A stretch of 61,386 bases of DNA, taken from positions 1-61,386 of the forward strand of contig NZ_AGJL01000003.1 of assembly GCF_000243455.1 (NCBI RefSeq), in the 5' to 3' direction. The notes under the pieces were generated by a model. It made no database searches and was not told the origin of the DNA. It was given only the letters and a program-made list of their open reading frames with translations. Positions 28,363 through 39,209 of this stretch are shown piece after piece (the first letter of the stretch is position 1; each line of letters opens with the position of its first letter). This stretch comes from Methanotorris formicicus Mc-S-70. GTDB lineage: Archaea; AGJL01; Methanococci; Methanococcales; Methanococcaceae. The translations under genes were made by a program, and so were the position numbers.

Positions 28363-28448
28363 ATCAACTCCCTTTCTTTTTATTTTATTTGCCACTAAAT
28401 TCATACATTTAAATTTTTGATAATAATTGATGAAAAAATATAAAAATA

Positions 28449-28620
28449 ATGAGTTACAATGGATTTTTGCAATCTTGCTATTGTCCTAACTCCCGTTTTA
28501 TGGGGGTTGGGGTAAAGGTCGATGACCCAATGGAGCATTTTGTGGGGACTCCCGCCCACAAACACTGTGATGAAGTCGGGGAGGCTAAGGGAGAGATATT
28601 AGTTGTTTGCGTTAAATATT
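28449..28620 (+). ncRNA. Candidate structured RNA downstream of glnA
   Basis: A GC-rich island in an AT-rich 630-base gap. Stems seen: TTTGTGGG/CCCACAAA (28539-28546 with 28555-28562, 8 pairs), GGTC/GACC (28518-28528), TTGGG/CCCAA, and a possible long-range CTCCCG with CGGGGAG. GTGATGA at about 28567 resembles a C box or kink-turn strand. In hyperthermophiles such islands usually mark RNA genes. The orientation and ends are uncertain. A 72-codon frame crosses it but has no protein-like features. Confidence 0.5.
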
Positions 28621-28718
28621 GGAAAAATACCTTAATAAATTTAAGGAAGATTTACAACCTATTTTAAAATTTTAAGACAAATATAACCATTTAAGAATTT
28701 GGAATATATGAATATCCA

Positions 28719-28769
28719 CTGCAACCTTCGGTTGCAGGGAAGTTGGATAATTATAGATTATCCAACTAT
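28719..28769 (+). repeat. Double hairpin with TTC loop, diverged palindromic element
   Basis: CTGCAACC-TTC-GGTTGCAG at 28719-28737 is a perfect 8-base-pair stem. It is followed by a second stem of about 11 pairs around GTTGGATAAT/ATTATCCAAC at 28743-28769. The layout resembles the elements at 6576 and 37449, but sequence identity is limited to the loop. The rest of the gap up to rpS6e holds nothing I recognise. Confidence 0.5.
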
Positions 28770-28992
28770 TCCAATAAAATTCGCAAACAACTAATAGTTG
28801 CCCACGGAATTAGTGATGGCTATTGAATATAAAAAATTCTAAATATCAATAAAATATTCTTTAAATTTAATGAGGCATAACCAATCATAACGTAGGCAAC
28901 CATAGTTAAAAATAAGAATAAAACTATTTTTCGTTGTTAAAATTAAATTTAATAGAAAAACAGCCAACAATAATAAAAAAGGAGGATTAACT

Positions 28993-29379
28993 ATGGCAAA
29001 GTTTAAAGTTGTAGTTGCTGACCCAAAAGAAGGAAAATGCTACCAAATGGAAGTTGAAACAGATGCATTAATTGGGAAAAAGATTGGCGATATTGTAGAT
29101 GGAAAAATCGTTGGATTGGAAGGATACAAGTTACAAATCACTGGTGGTTCTGACCAGTGTGGATTCCCAATGAGACCAGATGTTCACGGCAGTGGAAGAG
29201 TAAGAATCTTATTAAGTAAGGGCCCAGGATTTAAGCCAAAAGAAAAAGGTGAAAGAAGAAGAAAAACTGTAAGAGGAAATACAATATCAAGTGACATTGT
29301 TCAAGTAAACACAAAAATTGTTGAGTATGGGGACAAATCTGTCTCTGAATTATTAGGTTTAGGTGGAGGAGAAGAATAA
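28993..29379 (+). CDS. rps6e: Ribosomal protein S6e
   Basis: 128-residue small-subunit protein of the archaeal and eukaryotic type. Family stretches are [31 protein letters not shown] and [17 protein letters not shown] strong GGAGG precedes the ATG. aIF2-gamma follows on the same strand, a common archaeal neighbour. Confidence 0.96.
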   Translation: MAKFKVVVADPKEGKCYQMEVETDALIGKKIGDIVDGKIVGLEGYKLQITGGSDQCGFPMRPDVHGSGRVRILLSKGPGFKPKEKGERRRKTVRGNTISSDIVQVNTKIVEYGDKSVSELLGLGGGEE

Positions 29380-29553
29380 TTTTTTAATCTTTTTTATTTT
29401 TGATTTTTGAGTTACATCTGTTTTTGGTTTTATTTTGGGTTTTTACGTGAACTATAAAAATCATTAATGCTATTATTTTTATATGCGATAATTTAATTTA
29501 ATGTTAATTCTGATGATTAATAGCAATATTTAAAGATTACCGAGAGGGATATC

Positions 29554-30786
29554 ATGACTAAAAGAAGACAATCAGAAGTTAATATTGGAATGGTGGGGCA
29601 CGTTGACCATGGAAAAACTTCATTAACAAGGGCATTGACTGGAGTTTGGACTGACACACATAGTGAGGAGTTGAAGAGAGGAATCTCTATTAGGTTGGGA
29701 TATGCAGATTGTGAAATAAGGAAGTGTCCAAAATGTCCAGAGCCAGAGGCATATACAATAAAGGAAGTCTGTCCTAAATGTGGTTCTAAAACAAAGTTTT
29801 TAAGGAAAGTATCTTTTGTTGACTCCCCAGGACATGAGACATTAATGGCTACCATGCTCTCTGGAGCATCTTTAATGGATGGGGCTATTTTGGTTATTGC
29901 TGCAAATGAACCATGCCCACAACCTCAAACAAAAGAACATTTAATGGCATTAGATATTTTAGGGGTTAAAAATATCATTATAGTACAGAATAAGATTGAT
30001 TTAGTTGATGAAGAAAAGGCATGGGAAAACTATAAACAAATTAAGGAGTTTGTAAAGGGAACTGTTGCAGAAAACGCCCCAATAATTCCAATTTCAGCAC
30101 ATCATGAGGCAAATCTTGACGTACTTTTAAAGGCAATCCAAGATTTCATCCCAACACCAGAGAGAAATCCTGAATTACCCCCAAGAATGTATGTTGCAAG
30201 AAGTTTTGATGTTAATAAGCCGGGAACTGAAATAAAGAAATTAAAAGGTGGGGTTTTAGGGGGAAGTATTATTCAGGGGATTTTAGAGGTTGGAAAAGAA
30301 ATTGAAATAAGACCAGGAATCCAAGTTACAGAGGGTAATAAAACATACTGGAAACCATTAACAACAAAGATTGTTTCACTTGCAGCAGGAGGGAAGGGTG
30401 TTAAAAAAGCATATCCTGGAGGTTTAGTTGGGGTTGGAACTGAATTGGACCCTTCATTGACAAAATCAGATTACTTAAGCGGTAGTGTTTTAGGAGAGCC
30501 GGGAACTTTGCCACCAGTACGTGAGAGAATTACTATAAAAGCACATCTATTGGACAGGGTTGTTGGTTCAAAAGAGGAACTTGTTATAGAGCCATTAAGA
30601 ACAAGTGAGGTTTTAATGATTAACGTTGGAACTGCAACAACTGTTGGAGTTATCACCTCTGCAAGAGGAGATATTGCAGATATAAAATTAAAACTTCCAA
30701 TCTGTGCAGATAAAGGGGATAGAGTTGCATTGAGCAGAAGAATCGGTTCAAGATGGAGATTAATTGGATATGGAATTATTCAATAA
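29554..30786 (+). CDS. eif2g: Translation initiation factor aIF2, gamma subunit
   Basis: 410-residue GTPase that brings initiator tRNA to the ribosome. The G motifs are [20 protein letters not shown] and NKIDLVD. A zinc knuckle CPKCPEPE and CPKCGSK is inserted in the G domain. It ends in a typical C-terminal barrel ([13 protein letters not shown]). A hairpin follows the stop codon. Confidence 0.97.
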   Translation: MTKRRQSEVNIGMVGHVDHGKTSLTRALTGVWTDTHSEELKRGISIRLGYADCEIRKCPKCPEPEAYTIKEVCPKCGSKTKFLRKVSFVDSPGHETLMATMLSGASLMDGAILVIAANEPCPQPQTKEHLMALDILGVKNIIIVQNKIDLVDEEKAWENYKQIKEFVKGTVAENAPIIPISAHHEANLDVLLKAIQDFIPTPERNPELPPRMYVARSFDVNKPGTEIKKLKGGVLGGSIIQGILEVGKEIEIRPGIQVTEGNKTYWKPLTTKIVSLAAGGKGVKKAYPGGLVGVGTELDPSLTKSDYLSGSVLGEPGTLPPVRERITIKAHLLDRVVGSKEELVIEPLRTSEVLMINVGTATTVGVITSARGDIADIKLKLPICADKGDRVALSRRIGSRWRLIGYGIIQ

Positions 30787-30802
30787 ATTTTTTTATTTTC
30801 TG

Positions 30803-30822
30803 ATAGTGTGATTTAACACTAT
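30803..30822 (+). terminator. Hairpin after aIF2-gamma
   Basis: ATAGTGT and ACACTAT pair over seven bases with a six-base loop, 17 bases after the stop codon and next to T-rich sequence. A role in termination is inferred. Confidence 0.4.
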
Positions 30823-30857
30823 TAAAATTAAAACCAAAACGCTCATCTTATAATTTT

Positions 30858-31010
30858 ATGAGCGTCGAAGTATATAAGTTATTCATACCAAAGGATGAGG
30901 AGTGTATTGCAATTATAAGGGAGATTAGATGGAGTGATAGATATATTTGCCCATATTGTGGTTCGAAAGATGTTGTTTTAAAAGGCAAAGAGCGTTTATT
31001 TTTTTGGTGG
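30858..31010 (+). pseudogene. Zinc-ribbon transposase fragment (IS1595-like)
   Basis: About 50 residues resemble the N-terminus of IS1595-type transposases: [16 protein letters not shown] followed by the half zinc ribbon CPYCGSKDV and then KGKERLFF. The second zinc-ribbon half and the catalytic domain are missing. The frame runs on into nurA only by chance. The remnant directly abuts the nurA ribosome site, so it now forms the upstream region of that gene. Confidence 0.6.
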
Positions 31011-31014
31011 TGGT

Positions 31015-32145
31015 ATGGATTTATCCATAATTTTAAAAAAGAAAGGGGTTATAAGGAAAAAAATTGAGGAATTGGAAAACAAAAATTTAAATGTTAACGA
31101 TTATTGGGTTGAGTGTGATTTTAATAACCCAAAGGATTTATTTTTTGGTGGAGGGGACGGAAGTTTTAACAATATTGATTATATTTCCTACTCGTTGTAT
31201 ATGATTGGGAGTATCTCCTATTTGCATAGAGTTGGTGAAAAGATAGAGAGGGCAAAATCCAGTTATGATATTGATATTATACAACCATATGTTTCTGTTA
31301 GAGATAGATTAAGACTCTATATGCTAACAATGGAATTGAAAAATGCACTATGGACTTTAGAAAATAAGGGTGTTGATTACTATTTAATTGATGGCTCGCT
31401 ATATTCTCTTTTAATCCAAACACACACCTATGGTTCAAAATACGTGGATGTTGAAGAGATATACAATAATTATAGCAAAGAAATAAAGAATTTAATTGAA
31501 GAGGAAATTAAAAGTGGGGATATTCGCATAACATCAAATAATATTGAAGTTGAAGATAAAAATGAAAAAATTGTATTAGAGCAAGTTGAATACATAATAA
31601 CTTTTTTGGAGTTGTTAAAAAAGTATAAGGATAGATTAATAGGCATCTCAAAAACTTCAAAGATAAACATATATTTCAAAAATGCACTAATGCCAGATAT
31701 TGCAGTATTTTCAAAAAATACAAAAAATAGTGGATATTCAATACCGATAAGTATTGAAAATTTAAAAAAAGAGATGGAGGAAATAGAAGAAATGGAAAAA
31801 AATAGCAACAAACTCAAAAGAAAACATGATTACTTAAAAAGAATAATAAACAACATTGAATATATAAATAAATTTGAGAACGTTTTAGACAATCTCTACC
31901 TGCAATTTGTTAGGTTAGAGAATAATAAAGGTATCCTTGGAATCTCTTCATTAAAACCTATAGATGAACATGTACTATCAAGTTTAAGAGAAATCTCTGT
32001 AAACGGCTACCCATATATATTAAAAAAATCCCATGAAAATGTTGAGATAACGGATGATGCATTAGAGATGTGTGCAAAAATTCTAAAGATTAATGAGACT
32101 GTTGATAGGTATCTCCTCAAAAAGCAGAGAAGAATGGGTTTATGA
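31015..32145 (+). CDS. nurA: NurA 5'-3' nuclease
   Basis: 376 residues. NurA works with the HerA helicase in DNA end resection. The first manganese aspartate lies in GGGDGSFN, the second conserved block is YLIDGSL, and GISKTS follows. The C-terminus ends with the RNase H-like element [17 protein letters not shown] lysine- and glutamate-rich coiled segment lies at about 245-290. GGTGG precedes the ATG. HerA is not in the window. Confidence 0.87.
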
Positions 32146-32241
32146 TTTTTATTATTTTTTTATCCATCAACTTCGTCAAATAACGAATATAATTACAACA
32201 AAATCGAAATGTTTTTATACAAAAAATTTGAAGGTATAGAC

Positions 32242-32931
32242 ATGGAAAAGATAGCAATACATATTACTGGGGATATAGTATTGTCAGAGAATCCTGGAAA
32301 GGCAATGAAGAAGTGGCGGGAACTCTTTAACATCCCGCAAATTGAGGTAGCAAGATATTTAGGGGTTACTCCCTCTGTTGTAAGTGATTATGAAGTTGGG
32401 AGAAGGAGAAATCCTGGAGTTGGAATGATAAAAAAATACGTCCATGCTTTGATTGAGATAGATAAGGAAAAGGGAGGACACACCCTTAAAGCATTGAGAA
32501 GAATATTGGATACCCCTCCATCTATAAAGGCAATACTTTCCATTAAAGAATATGAGAATCCAATAACTATTGAAGAATTTGCCAGAACAATTGATGCAAA
32601 AATTGCATATGGAGAAAATTTGGGCAATATCATTTACGGGCATACTGTTGTAGATAGCATAAAGGCAATCCTTGAAATGGATGGGCAGGATTTTTTAAAC
32701 CTCTATGGCTGGACTACTGAGAGGGCTTTGGTATTTACAAATGTCTCTTCTGGAAGGAGTCCAATGGTTGCTATAAGAGTTAGTAACATGAAGCCAAGGG
32801 TTGTTGTTTTCCAAGGAGTTCAAGAGATAGATGCACTTGCCATAAAATTGGCTGAGGTTGAGAATATTCCCCTACTAATCACCAAATTGGATATAAGAGA
32901 GTTATTAAAAAGATTGTCTGATATTAAATAG
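32242..32931 (+). CDS. XRE-type regulator with conserved C-terminal domain
   Basis: 229 residues. The N-terminal helix-turn-helix reads FNIPQIEVARYLGVTPSVVSD. A conserved archaeal C-terminal domain contains FLNLYGWTTERALVFTN and VVVFQGVQEIDALAIKLAE. ATG 32242 follows AAGGT; a frame opening at 32209 has no good site. It precedes the HMG-CoA synthase gene by 69 bases, a pairing I recall from M. jannaschii, so it may regulate isoprenoid synthesis. Confidence 0.8.
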   Translation: MEKIAIHITGDIVLSENPGKAMKKWRELFNIPQIEVARYLGVTPSVVSDYEVGRRRNPGVGMIKKYVHALIEIDKEKGGHTLKALRRILDTPPSIKAILSIKEYENPITIEEFARTIDAKIAYGENLGNIIYGHTVVDSIKAILEMDGQDFLNLYGWTTERALVFTNVSSGRSPMVAIRVSNMKPRVVVFQGVQEIDALAIKLAEVENIPLLITKLDIRELLKRLSDIK

Positions 32932-33000
32932 CAGATGAAATAAGTGGGATGAAGCGCCATATCGTTGCATCCTGAAAATACTTAATAAAAAGGTGAAATT

Positions 33001-34047
33001 ATGAAAGTGGGAATTGTTGGTTATGGAGCATACATTCCAAAGTATAGGATAAAGGTTGAAGAGATTGCAAGGGTTTGGGGAAAAAATGCAGAGAGTATAA
33101 AAAAGGGATTAGTTGTCAATGAAAAAAGTGTCCCAAGTCCTGATGAAGATACAGCAACAATAGCAGTTGCAGCAGCAAGAAATGCCTTAAAAAGGGCAGG
33201 GATTGAGGGGAAGAAAATTGGGGCTATCTATGTGGGGAGTGAAAGCCACCCTTATGCTGTAAAACCAACATCAACCATTGTGGCAGAGGCAATTGAGGCA
33301 ACTCCTGACTTAACATCTGCTGATTTGGAGTTTGCATGTAAGGCAGGAACTGCAGGCATTCAAATGTGCATGGGGTTAGTCGGGAGTGGAATTATTGAAT
33401 ATGGTTTAGGTATTGGGGCAGATACTGCCCAAGGAGCCCCAGGGGATGCATTGGAATATACAGCAGCAGCAGGGGGAGCGGCATATATAATTGGAAACAA
33501 GAAGGATGAGTTAATTGCTATTTTTAATGGAACCTACTCATTTACAACAGATACGCCGGACTTTTGGAGAAGAGAAGGGCAACCATACCCGAGACATGGG
33601 GGGAGATTTACTGGAGAGCCTGCCTATTTTAAGCATGTTTTGAGTGCAGCAAAAGGGCTAATGGAAAAGATGGGAACAACACCAGAGGATTATGATTACT
33701 GTGTTTTCCACCAACCAAATGGAAAATTCTACATAAAAGCAGCAAAAACGCTTGGATTTAAAGAAGAGCAATACAAAAATGGATTGTTAACTCCTTACTT
33801 AGGAAACACATATTCAGGAGCAGTTCCTTTGGGATTATCCAATATATTAGATAATGCAAAAGAAGGAGATAGGATTTTGGCTGTCTCTTATGGAAGTGGG
33901 GCAGGAAGTGATGCATTTGACTTAACTGTAACAAAGAGAATTGAGGAAGTTAAAGATAAAGCCCCAAAAACAATGGAAATGCTTAACGATAAGATTTACA
34001 TTGATTATGCAACCTACGTCAAGTTTAGAGGAAAAATTAAGATGTGA
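33001..34047 (+). CDS. Hydroxymethylglutaryl-CoA synthase
   Basis: Condenses acetoacetyl-CoA with acetyl-CoA for the mevalonate pathway of archaeal lipids. 348 residues. The catalytic cysteine is in [11 protein letters not shown], the histidine in VFHQPNGKF, and [10 protein letters not shown] opens the protein. GGTGA precedes the ATG. In methanogens this enzyme forms a complex with the thiolase and DUF35 proteins encoded at 35128 and 36827. Confidence 0.95.
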   Translation: MKVGIVGYGAYIPKYRIKVEEIARVWGKNAESIKKGLVVNEKSVPSPDEDTATIAVAAARNALKRAGIEGKKIGAIYVGSESHPYAVKPTSTIVAEAIEATPDLTSADLEFACKAGTAGIQMCMGLVGSGIIEYGLGIGADTAQGAPGDALEYTAAAGGAAYIIGNKKDELIAIFNGTYSFTTDTPDFWRREGQPYPRHGGRFTGEPAYFKHVLSAAKGLMEKMGTTPEDYDYCVFHQPNGKFYIKAAKTLGFKEEQYKNGLLTPYLGNTYSGAVPLGLSNILDNAKEGDRILAVSYGSGAGSDAFDLTVTKRIEEVKDKAPKTMEMLNDKIYIDYATYVKFRGKIKM

Positions 34048-34446
34048 AAATTATTTTGAGATGTGATATAATGATTGAAAAAATAAAGAAGGACTTTGAG
34101 GAATTTAAAGATAAGATATATGGTATATTGTTATATGGTTCTTACGCAAAAAATGAATATACAGAGAGAAGTGATTTGGATATTTGTTTGGTTGGGGCTG
34201 AAAAAGATATTTATTTAGAAATCTTAGGAAAATTGGGGAATAAATATGACATAAAAATCTTTGAAGACCTCCCACTTTATATAAAAATGGATGTTATAAA
34301 AAACCATAAAGTTATTTGGGGAGATGAACTGGAACTTTCAGAATATTTCTACAAATTCAGAAAGACTTGGAGGGATATGGAAAAAAGGATTAGGGAGAAT
34401 CAGTTTGAAAATGTGAGGGAGAAGGTCTTTTTGAGGAGGAGATTTA

Positions 34447-36306
<1,860 letters not shown>

Positions 36307-36318
36307 ATGGGGGATATT

Positions 36319-36567
36319 ATGGACAAAATTTTAAAATCCCTTATTAAATTCTTTGCATTATTTGTTGGATTTGTTACATTGGATTTCGTAGTTGAGTATT
36401 ATTTATTTGATGGATTGGCAGTTTATCTGTAGGTTTCTGCTGCTATGGCATTTGTAGTTTTGATGGTGCTCGTTATAATATACACAAAATTTAGGAATGA
36501 ATTTGACACATACCTTAAAAAGTTTTGGCAGTTTATTGGAATAATAAACCCACATCATAAAAAATAA
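36319..36567 (+). pseudogene. Small two-helix membrane protein gene with in-frame TAG
   Basis: An 82-codon frame starts at ATG 36319 after GGGG and ends at TAA 36565, interrupted by TAG at 36430 (codon 38). Before the TAG lies one membrane helix (FFALFVGFVTLDFVVEYYL), after it a second (AFVVLMVLVIIYT). The sequence after the TAG still looks like protein, which suggests a recent nonsense change or a read-through. It lies between the thiolase and CooT-like genes. Its function is unknown. Confidence 0.65.
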
Positions 36568-36606
36568 TAAGAAACAATTAAAACAAATAATAAAGCGTGA
36601 TTGTTT

Positions 36607-36777
36607 ATGTGCAGTTGCAACCTTTACTTAAATGATGAATTAGTTATGGAAGACGTTATTTTAGTGGAGAAAAAAGATAATAAAATCATAGCGGTTGATT
36701 TGTTTGGAGACAGAAAGGAATTTGAGGGAGAAATTAAAAAAATTGACTTAAACAACAATAAAATTATCATTGGATAA
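36607..36777 (+). CDS. CooT-like small nickel-binding protein
   Basis: 56 residues starting MCSCNLYL, with the cysteine at position 2 that is typical of the CooT family. The hydrophobic pattern of the rest (ELVMEDVILVEKK, AVDLFGDRKEFEGEI) also fits. CooT of carbon monoxide dehydrogenase operons binds nickel through that cysteine as a dimer. GTGA precedes the ATG. No nickel enzyme lies next to it; its position in the mevalonate block suggests only co-transcription. Confidence 0.75.
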   Translation: MCSCNLYLNDELVMEDVILVEKKDNKIIAVDLFGDRKEFEGEIKKIDLNNNKIIIG

Positions 36778-36826
36778 GCAAAGCATTATACTTTATTATA
36801 CAACAAAATTATCATAGGTTGAGAAC

Positions 36827-37225
36827 ATGGTAGTTAGAACATGGAGGCATATAAGTGAAAGATATAACTTAATTGGTGTTAAATGTAAAAATTGCGGGAC
36901 AGTTTATTTCCCTTCAAGAGTGTTATGCCCAAAGTGTAGGAGAAAGACACAAATGGAAAAAGTAAAATTAAGTGGAAAAGGAAAGGTCTATACTTATTCA
37001 GTTGTCCACACACCGCCAAAGGAATTTGAAAAAATTGCCCCATACATTATAGCGATAGTAGAACTCGAGGAAGGAGCAAAGGTAACTGCTCAAATTGTGG
37101 ATTGTGATAAAGATAAAATTTACATAGGAATGCCAGTTGAGGCAGTGTTTAGAAGGATAAAAGAAGACGGGGAAGATGGTATTATAAGTTATGGATACAA
37201 ATTTAAGCCAATTGTAGGAAATTAA
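36827..37225 (+). CDS. DUF35 OB-fold zinc protein of the thiolase/HMG-CoA synthase complex
   Basis: 132 residues: an N-terminal rubredoxin-like zinc site (CKNCGTVYFPSRVLCPKC) and an OB fold (LSGKGKVYTYSVVHTPP). In Methanothermococcus the DUF35 protein bridges thiolase and HMG-CoA synthase so that acetoacetyl-CoA is channelled. All three are present here in one block, separated by the small genes described. Confidence 0.92.
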   Translation: MVVRTWRHISERYNLIGVKCKNCGTVYFPSRVLCPKCRRKTQMEKVKLSGKGKVYTYSVVHTPPKEFEKIAPYIIAIVELEEGAKVTAQIVDCDKDKIYIGMPVEAVFRRIKEDGEDGIISYGYKFKPIVGN

Positions 37226-37270
37226 CTAATAATATTTTCTTTTTATTTTTTTAATATTAATTTATAGATT

Positions 37271-37690
37271 TGTTGTATCCCAAAATTGTTTTGCAGTTCA
37301 TGGTCATGACATCACCTCACTACTACAATCGACACTTTTAAAATATGCTTCATAAGGAGTTTTAAAACCAATGAACGATGTGGTTTTATTCGATTATGTC
37401 AATTTATGAACCCCTCTAAACTATTAAACTTGTCTAATCGATATTCAATTAGACGAAAACCTTCGGTTTTCGTTGCTCACTTGCTACTGCAAGCGACTTC
37501 TCTATTTATCCTTTCAACTTTTCCTATCGTTTGAGGATGTCTAACAGAGGTTCTTATATGTGAAATATGATTCTCTGTCAAAAACTTCTATTTTTTTAAA
37601 TCTTTCTGTCGTTAAGTTTACTCCCCTCTCATATTATTAACATCTTCTTTTTTATTACATATTGGTGCGAAATAATTTTGGGATACAACA
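37271..37690 (-). mobile_element. 420-bp remnant of an insertion sequence with perfect 17-bp ends
   Basis: TGTTGTATCCCAAAATT at 37271-37287 and its exact reverse complement at 37674-37690 bound the remnant. On the minus strand it encodes the end of an IS3/IS481-like integrase: RTSVRHPQTIGKVERINR, holding the catalytic glutamate, then GFIN-stop-HNRIKPHRS and FKTPYEAYF in another frame. Most of the gene is deleted, and a double-hairpin element interrupts the rest. It accounts for most of the 540-base gap between the DUF35 gene and the small membrane protein. Confidence 0.85.
37449..37495 (+). repeat. Small double-hairpin palindromic element, copy 2
   Basis: TTAGACGAAA begins both this copy and that at 6576. 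The first stem is ACGAAAACC-TTC-GGTTTTCGT (37453-37473), followed by the shared CGTTGCTC and a second stem CTTGC/GCAAG. It sits inside the integrase reading frame, after codons for KVERINREV. Confidence 0.7.
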
Positions 37691-37763
37691 GAGGTAAAAT
37701 ACCCAACATAAAATATTTATATCAAAACAAAAAAATAAATAAAAACTTTAATTAGTGGTATTT

Positions 37764-37997
37764 ATGAAGTCATTATCATTAGTTTTGTTATTGTGTATAT
37801 TAGGTTCTTTGATGCATGTTTTTGCTGAGGACTATAAAGATGTTCCACCAATTGTGCCTGATGAATCAGAGTTAAAGCCCGTGGACCCAAATAAAAAGTT
37901 TGGAGATGAGGGAATTAGCCCAATTGTTATTGGAGGAATAGTTGTTGTGATTTTGGTTGGAGGATATTTTGGATATAGATATTTGAAAAACAGATAA
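37764..37997 (+). CDS. Small secreted or membrane-anchored protein
   Basis: 77 residues: a signal peptide (SLSLVLLLCILGSLMHVFA), a short acidic, proline-rich outer part and a C-terminal membrane helix (IVIGGIVVVILVGGYFGY) ending in RYLKNR. ATG 37764 is spaced properly from GTGGT. No family is recognised. Its neighbour at 38148 is also a predicted surface protein with a C-terminal helix. Confidence 0.65.
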   Translation: MKSLSLVLLLCILGSLMHVFAEDYKDVPPIVPDESELKPVDPNKKFGDEGISPIVIGGIVVVILVGGYFGYRYLKNR

Positions 37998-38147
37998 ACC
38001 TAAATCATATTTTTTAGTTTTTAATATTTATATATTCCACCTAATCGATTAGGTGATAACATGCTAAGAATTTTTAAAATAATGTTTTTTTATTTTTATT
38101 ACTAATGCCCTTATACTATTTATCGTGCTTAAAAAGAGGGTGAAATT

Positions 38148-38997
38148 ATGAGAAGACTGTTATTGTTAATCTTAGCATTATTGCTTTTAACTCCTATATG
38201 CAATGAGTGGGAATGCTTTATGGTTAGAGAAAGATTACGGCACATCGATGTTTTTGGCGGCTAATGAAACTCTGAGAAATTTGCCCATAAATGATAACGA
38301 GAGTTTTGAGTTGGAGTATGATGTGTATGTTGAAAATTACGAAGCTACCAAAAAATGGCAACCATTACACATGATAAGTGTTGCTATAAACACAAGCACA
38401 AGTGGGACAAATGGTCAAGTAAGTAGTACTCAATCTTACTCCATAGCATTAACGGCAGATGGTAGCCTTGATGTATATTCTAATTTAGGATATCCACAAT
38501 CATCGAGCATAACTAAAACAGATAATTTCTCAAAATATGAAAGTTCAGATGCATGGATTGGTGAAGAGCATAGAGTAAAAATTGAAATTAATAAAATCAA
38601 TAGCACAAATTTTGAAGCTAAATATTATGTTGATGGAGATTTGATTGGAATATGGAACACATCAATGATTAATGATAAAAATTGGCAAAACTTAAGCTTT
38701 GATAAAGTTTGTGCGAATCTTGGATTTACATTTGGTTGCAATAGTCCAAACACCACATTTAAAATGGCAATTGATAATTTGAGAATAAAATTACCAAATG
38801 GAACAGTTATGGAGGAGGATTTTGAAGATAATGATTGGAATAGAATATTTGGTTACTGTCCTCCAATAAATGAAAAACGTAAATATAGAATAGATCCAGC
38901 TCCAAACCAGCCAGTAAAAACGCCAATTCCCATTAGTGTTTTAGTTTTAACATTAACAATAATTCCAATAGTTTTGTTGAGAAATAAAAAATCATAA
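38148..38997 (+). pseudogene. Surface protein gene with frameshift after signal peptide
   Basis: The ATG at 38148 (after GGGTGA) begins a clear signal peptide, MRRLLLLILALLLLTPI. The body lies in another frame, open from 38191, and begins MSGNALWLEKDYG at 38203. The shift falls near TATATG at 38195-38200; two more bases there would join the frames as TPIYAMSGN. The body of about 260 residues has a jelly-roll-like, threonine- and asparagine-rich pattern and ends with a membrane helix (ISVLVLTLTIIPIVLL) and RNKKS. It is either a disrupted gene or a sequencing error. Confidence 0.65.
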
Positions 38998-39005
38998 TAC
39001 AAACC

Positions 39006-39016
39006 TTTATATACTA
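39006..39016 (+). promoter_or_regulatory. Promoter of the DEAD-box helicase gene
   Basis: CTTTATATACT predicts a start near 39037, which would leave a leader of about 170 bases before the ATG at 39210. Confidence 0.5.
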
Positions 39017-39048
39017 TGCCACCAATCTTTTTCTATAAGATTTTTAAG

Positions 39049-39123
39049 GAATGCTATTTTCAAAAAAGGAATTTCCTAGAGAAATTTAAAAAATATTTAG
39101 TTTCCTTTTTTGAAAGGGCATTC
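39049..39123 (+). promoter_or_regulatory. Large hairpin in the helicase leader
   Basis: An imperfect inverted repeat of 22-23 bases (arms 39049-39071 and 39102-39123; core CAAAAAAGGAA with TTCCTTTTTTG) encloses an AT-rich loop of 30 bases. It lies in the predicted 5' leader of the DEAD-box gene. A regulatory role is inferred. Confidence 0.5.
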
Positions 39124-39209
39124 AATTCAAAATGGACATTATTGTATTTTTTTACTAAATTTTGTCTATTTTGATTAAAGCAATTTTATAAGATTAAAGA
39201 AGTGAAAAT

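Noticed and set aside
28449-28667. 72-codon open frame after glnA as a protein gene
   Set aside because: It lies across strong RNA stems in a GC-rich island, has no ribosome site, and the translation resembles no protein.
32941-32975. GGATG...CATCC palindrome before the HMG-CoA synthase gene as another mobile palindrome
   Set aside because: Only five bases pair and the loop is long; the similarity to the 10.57 kb hairpin is too weak.
36430-36432. TAG as a pyrrolysine codon
   Set aside because: Pyrrolysine is not known from Methanococcales, and no pyl genes or methylamine methyltransferases are in the window.
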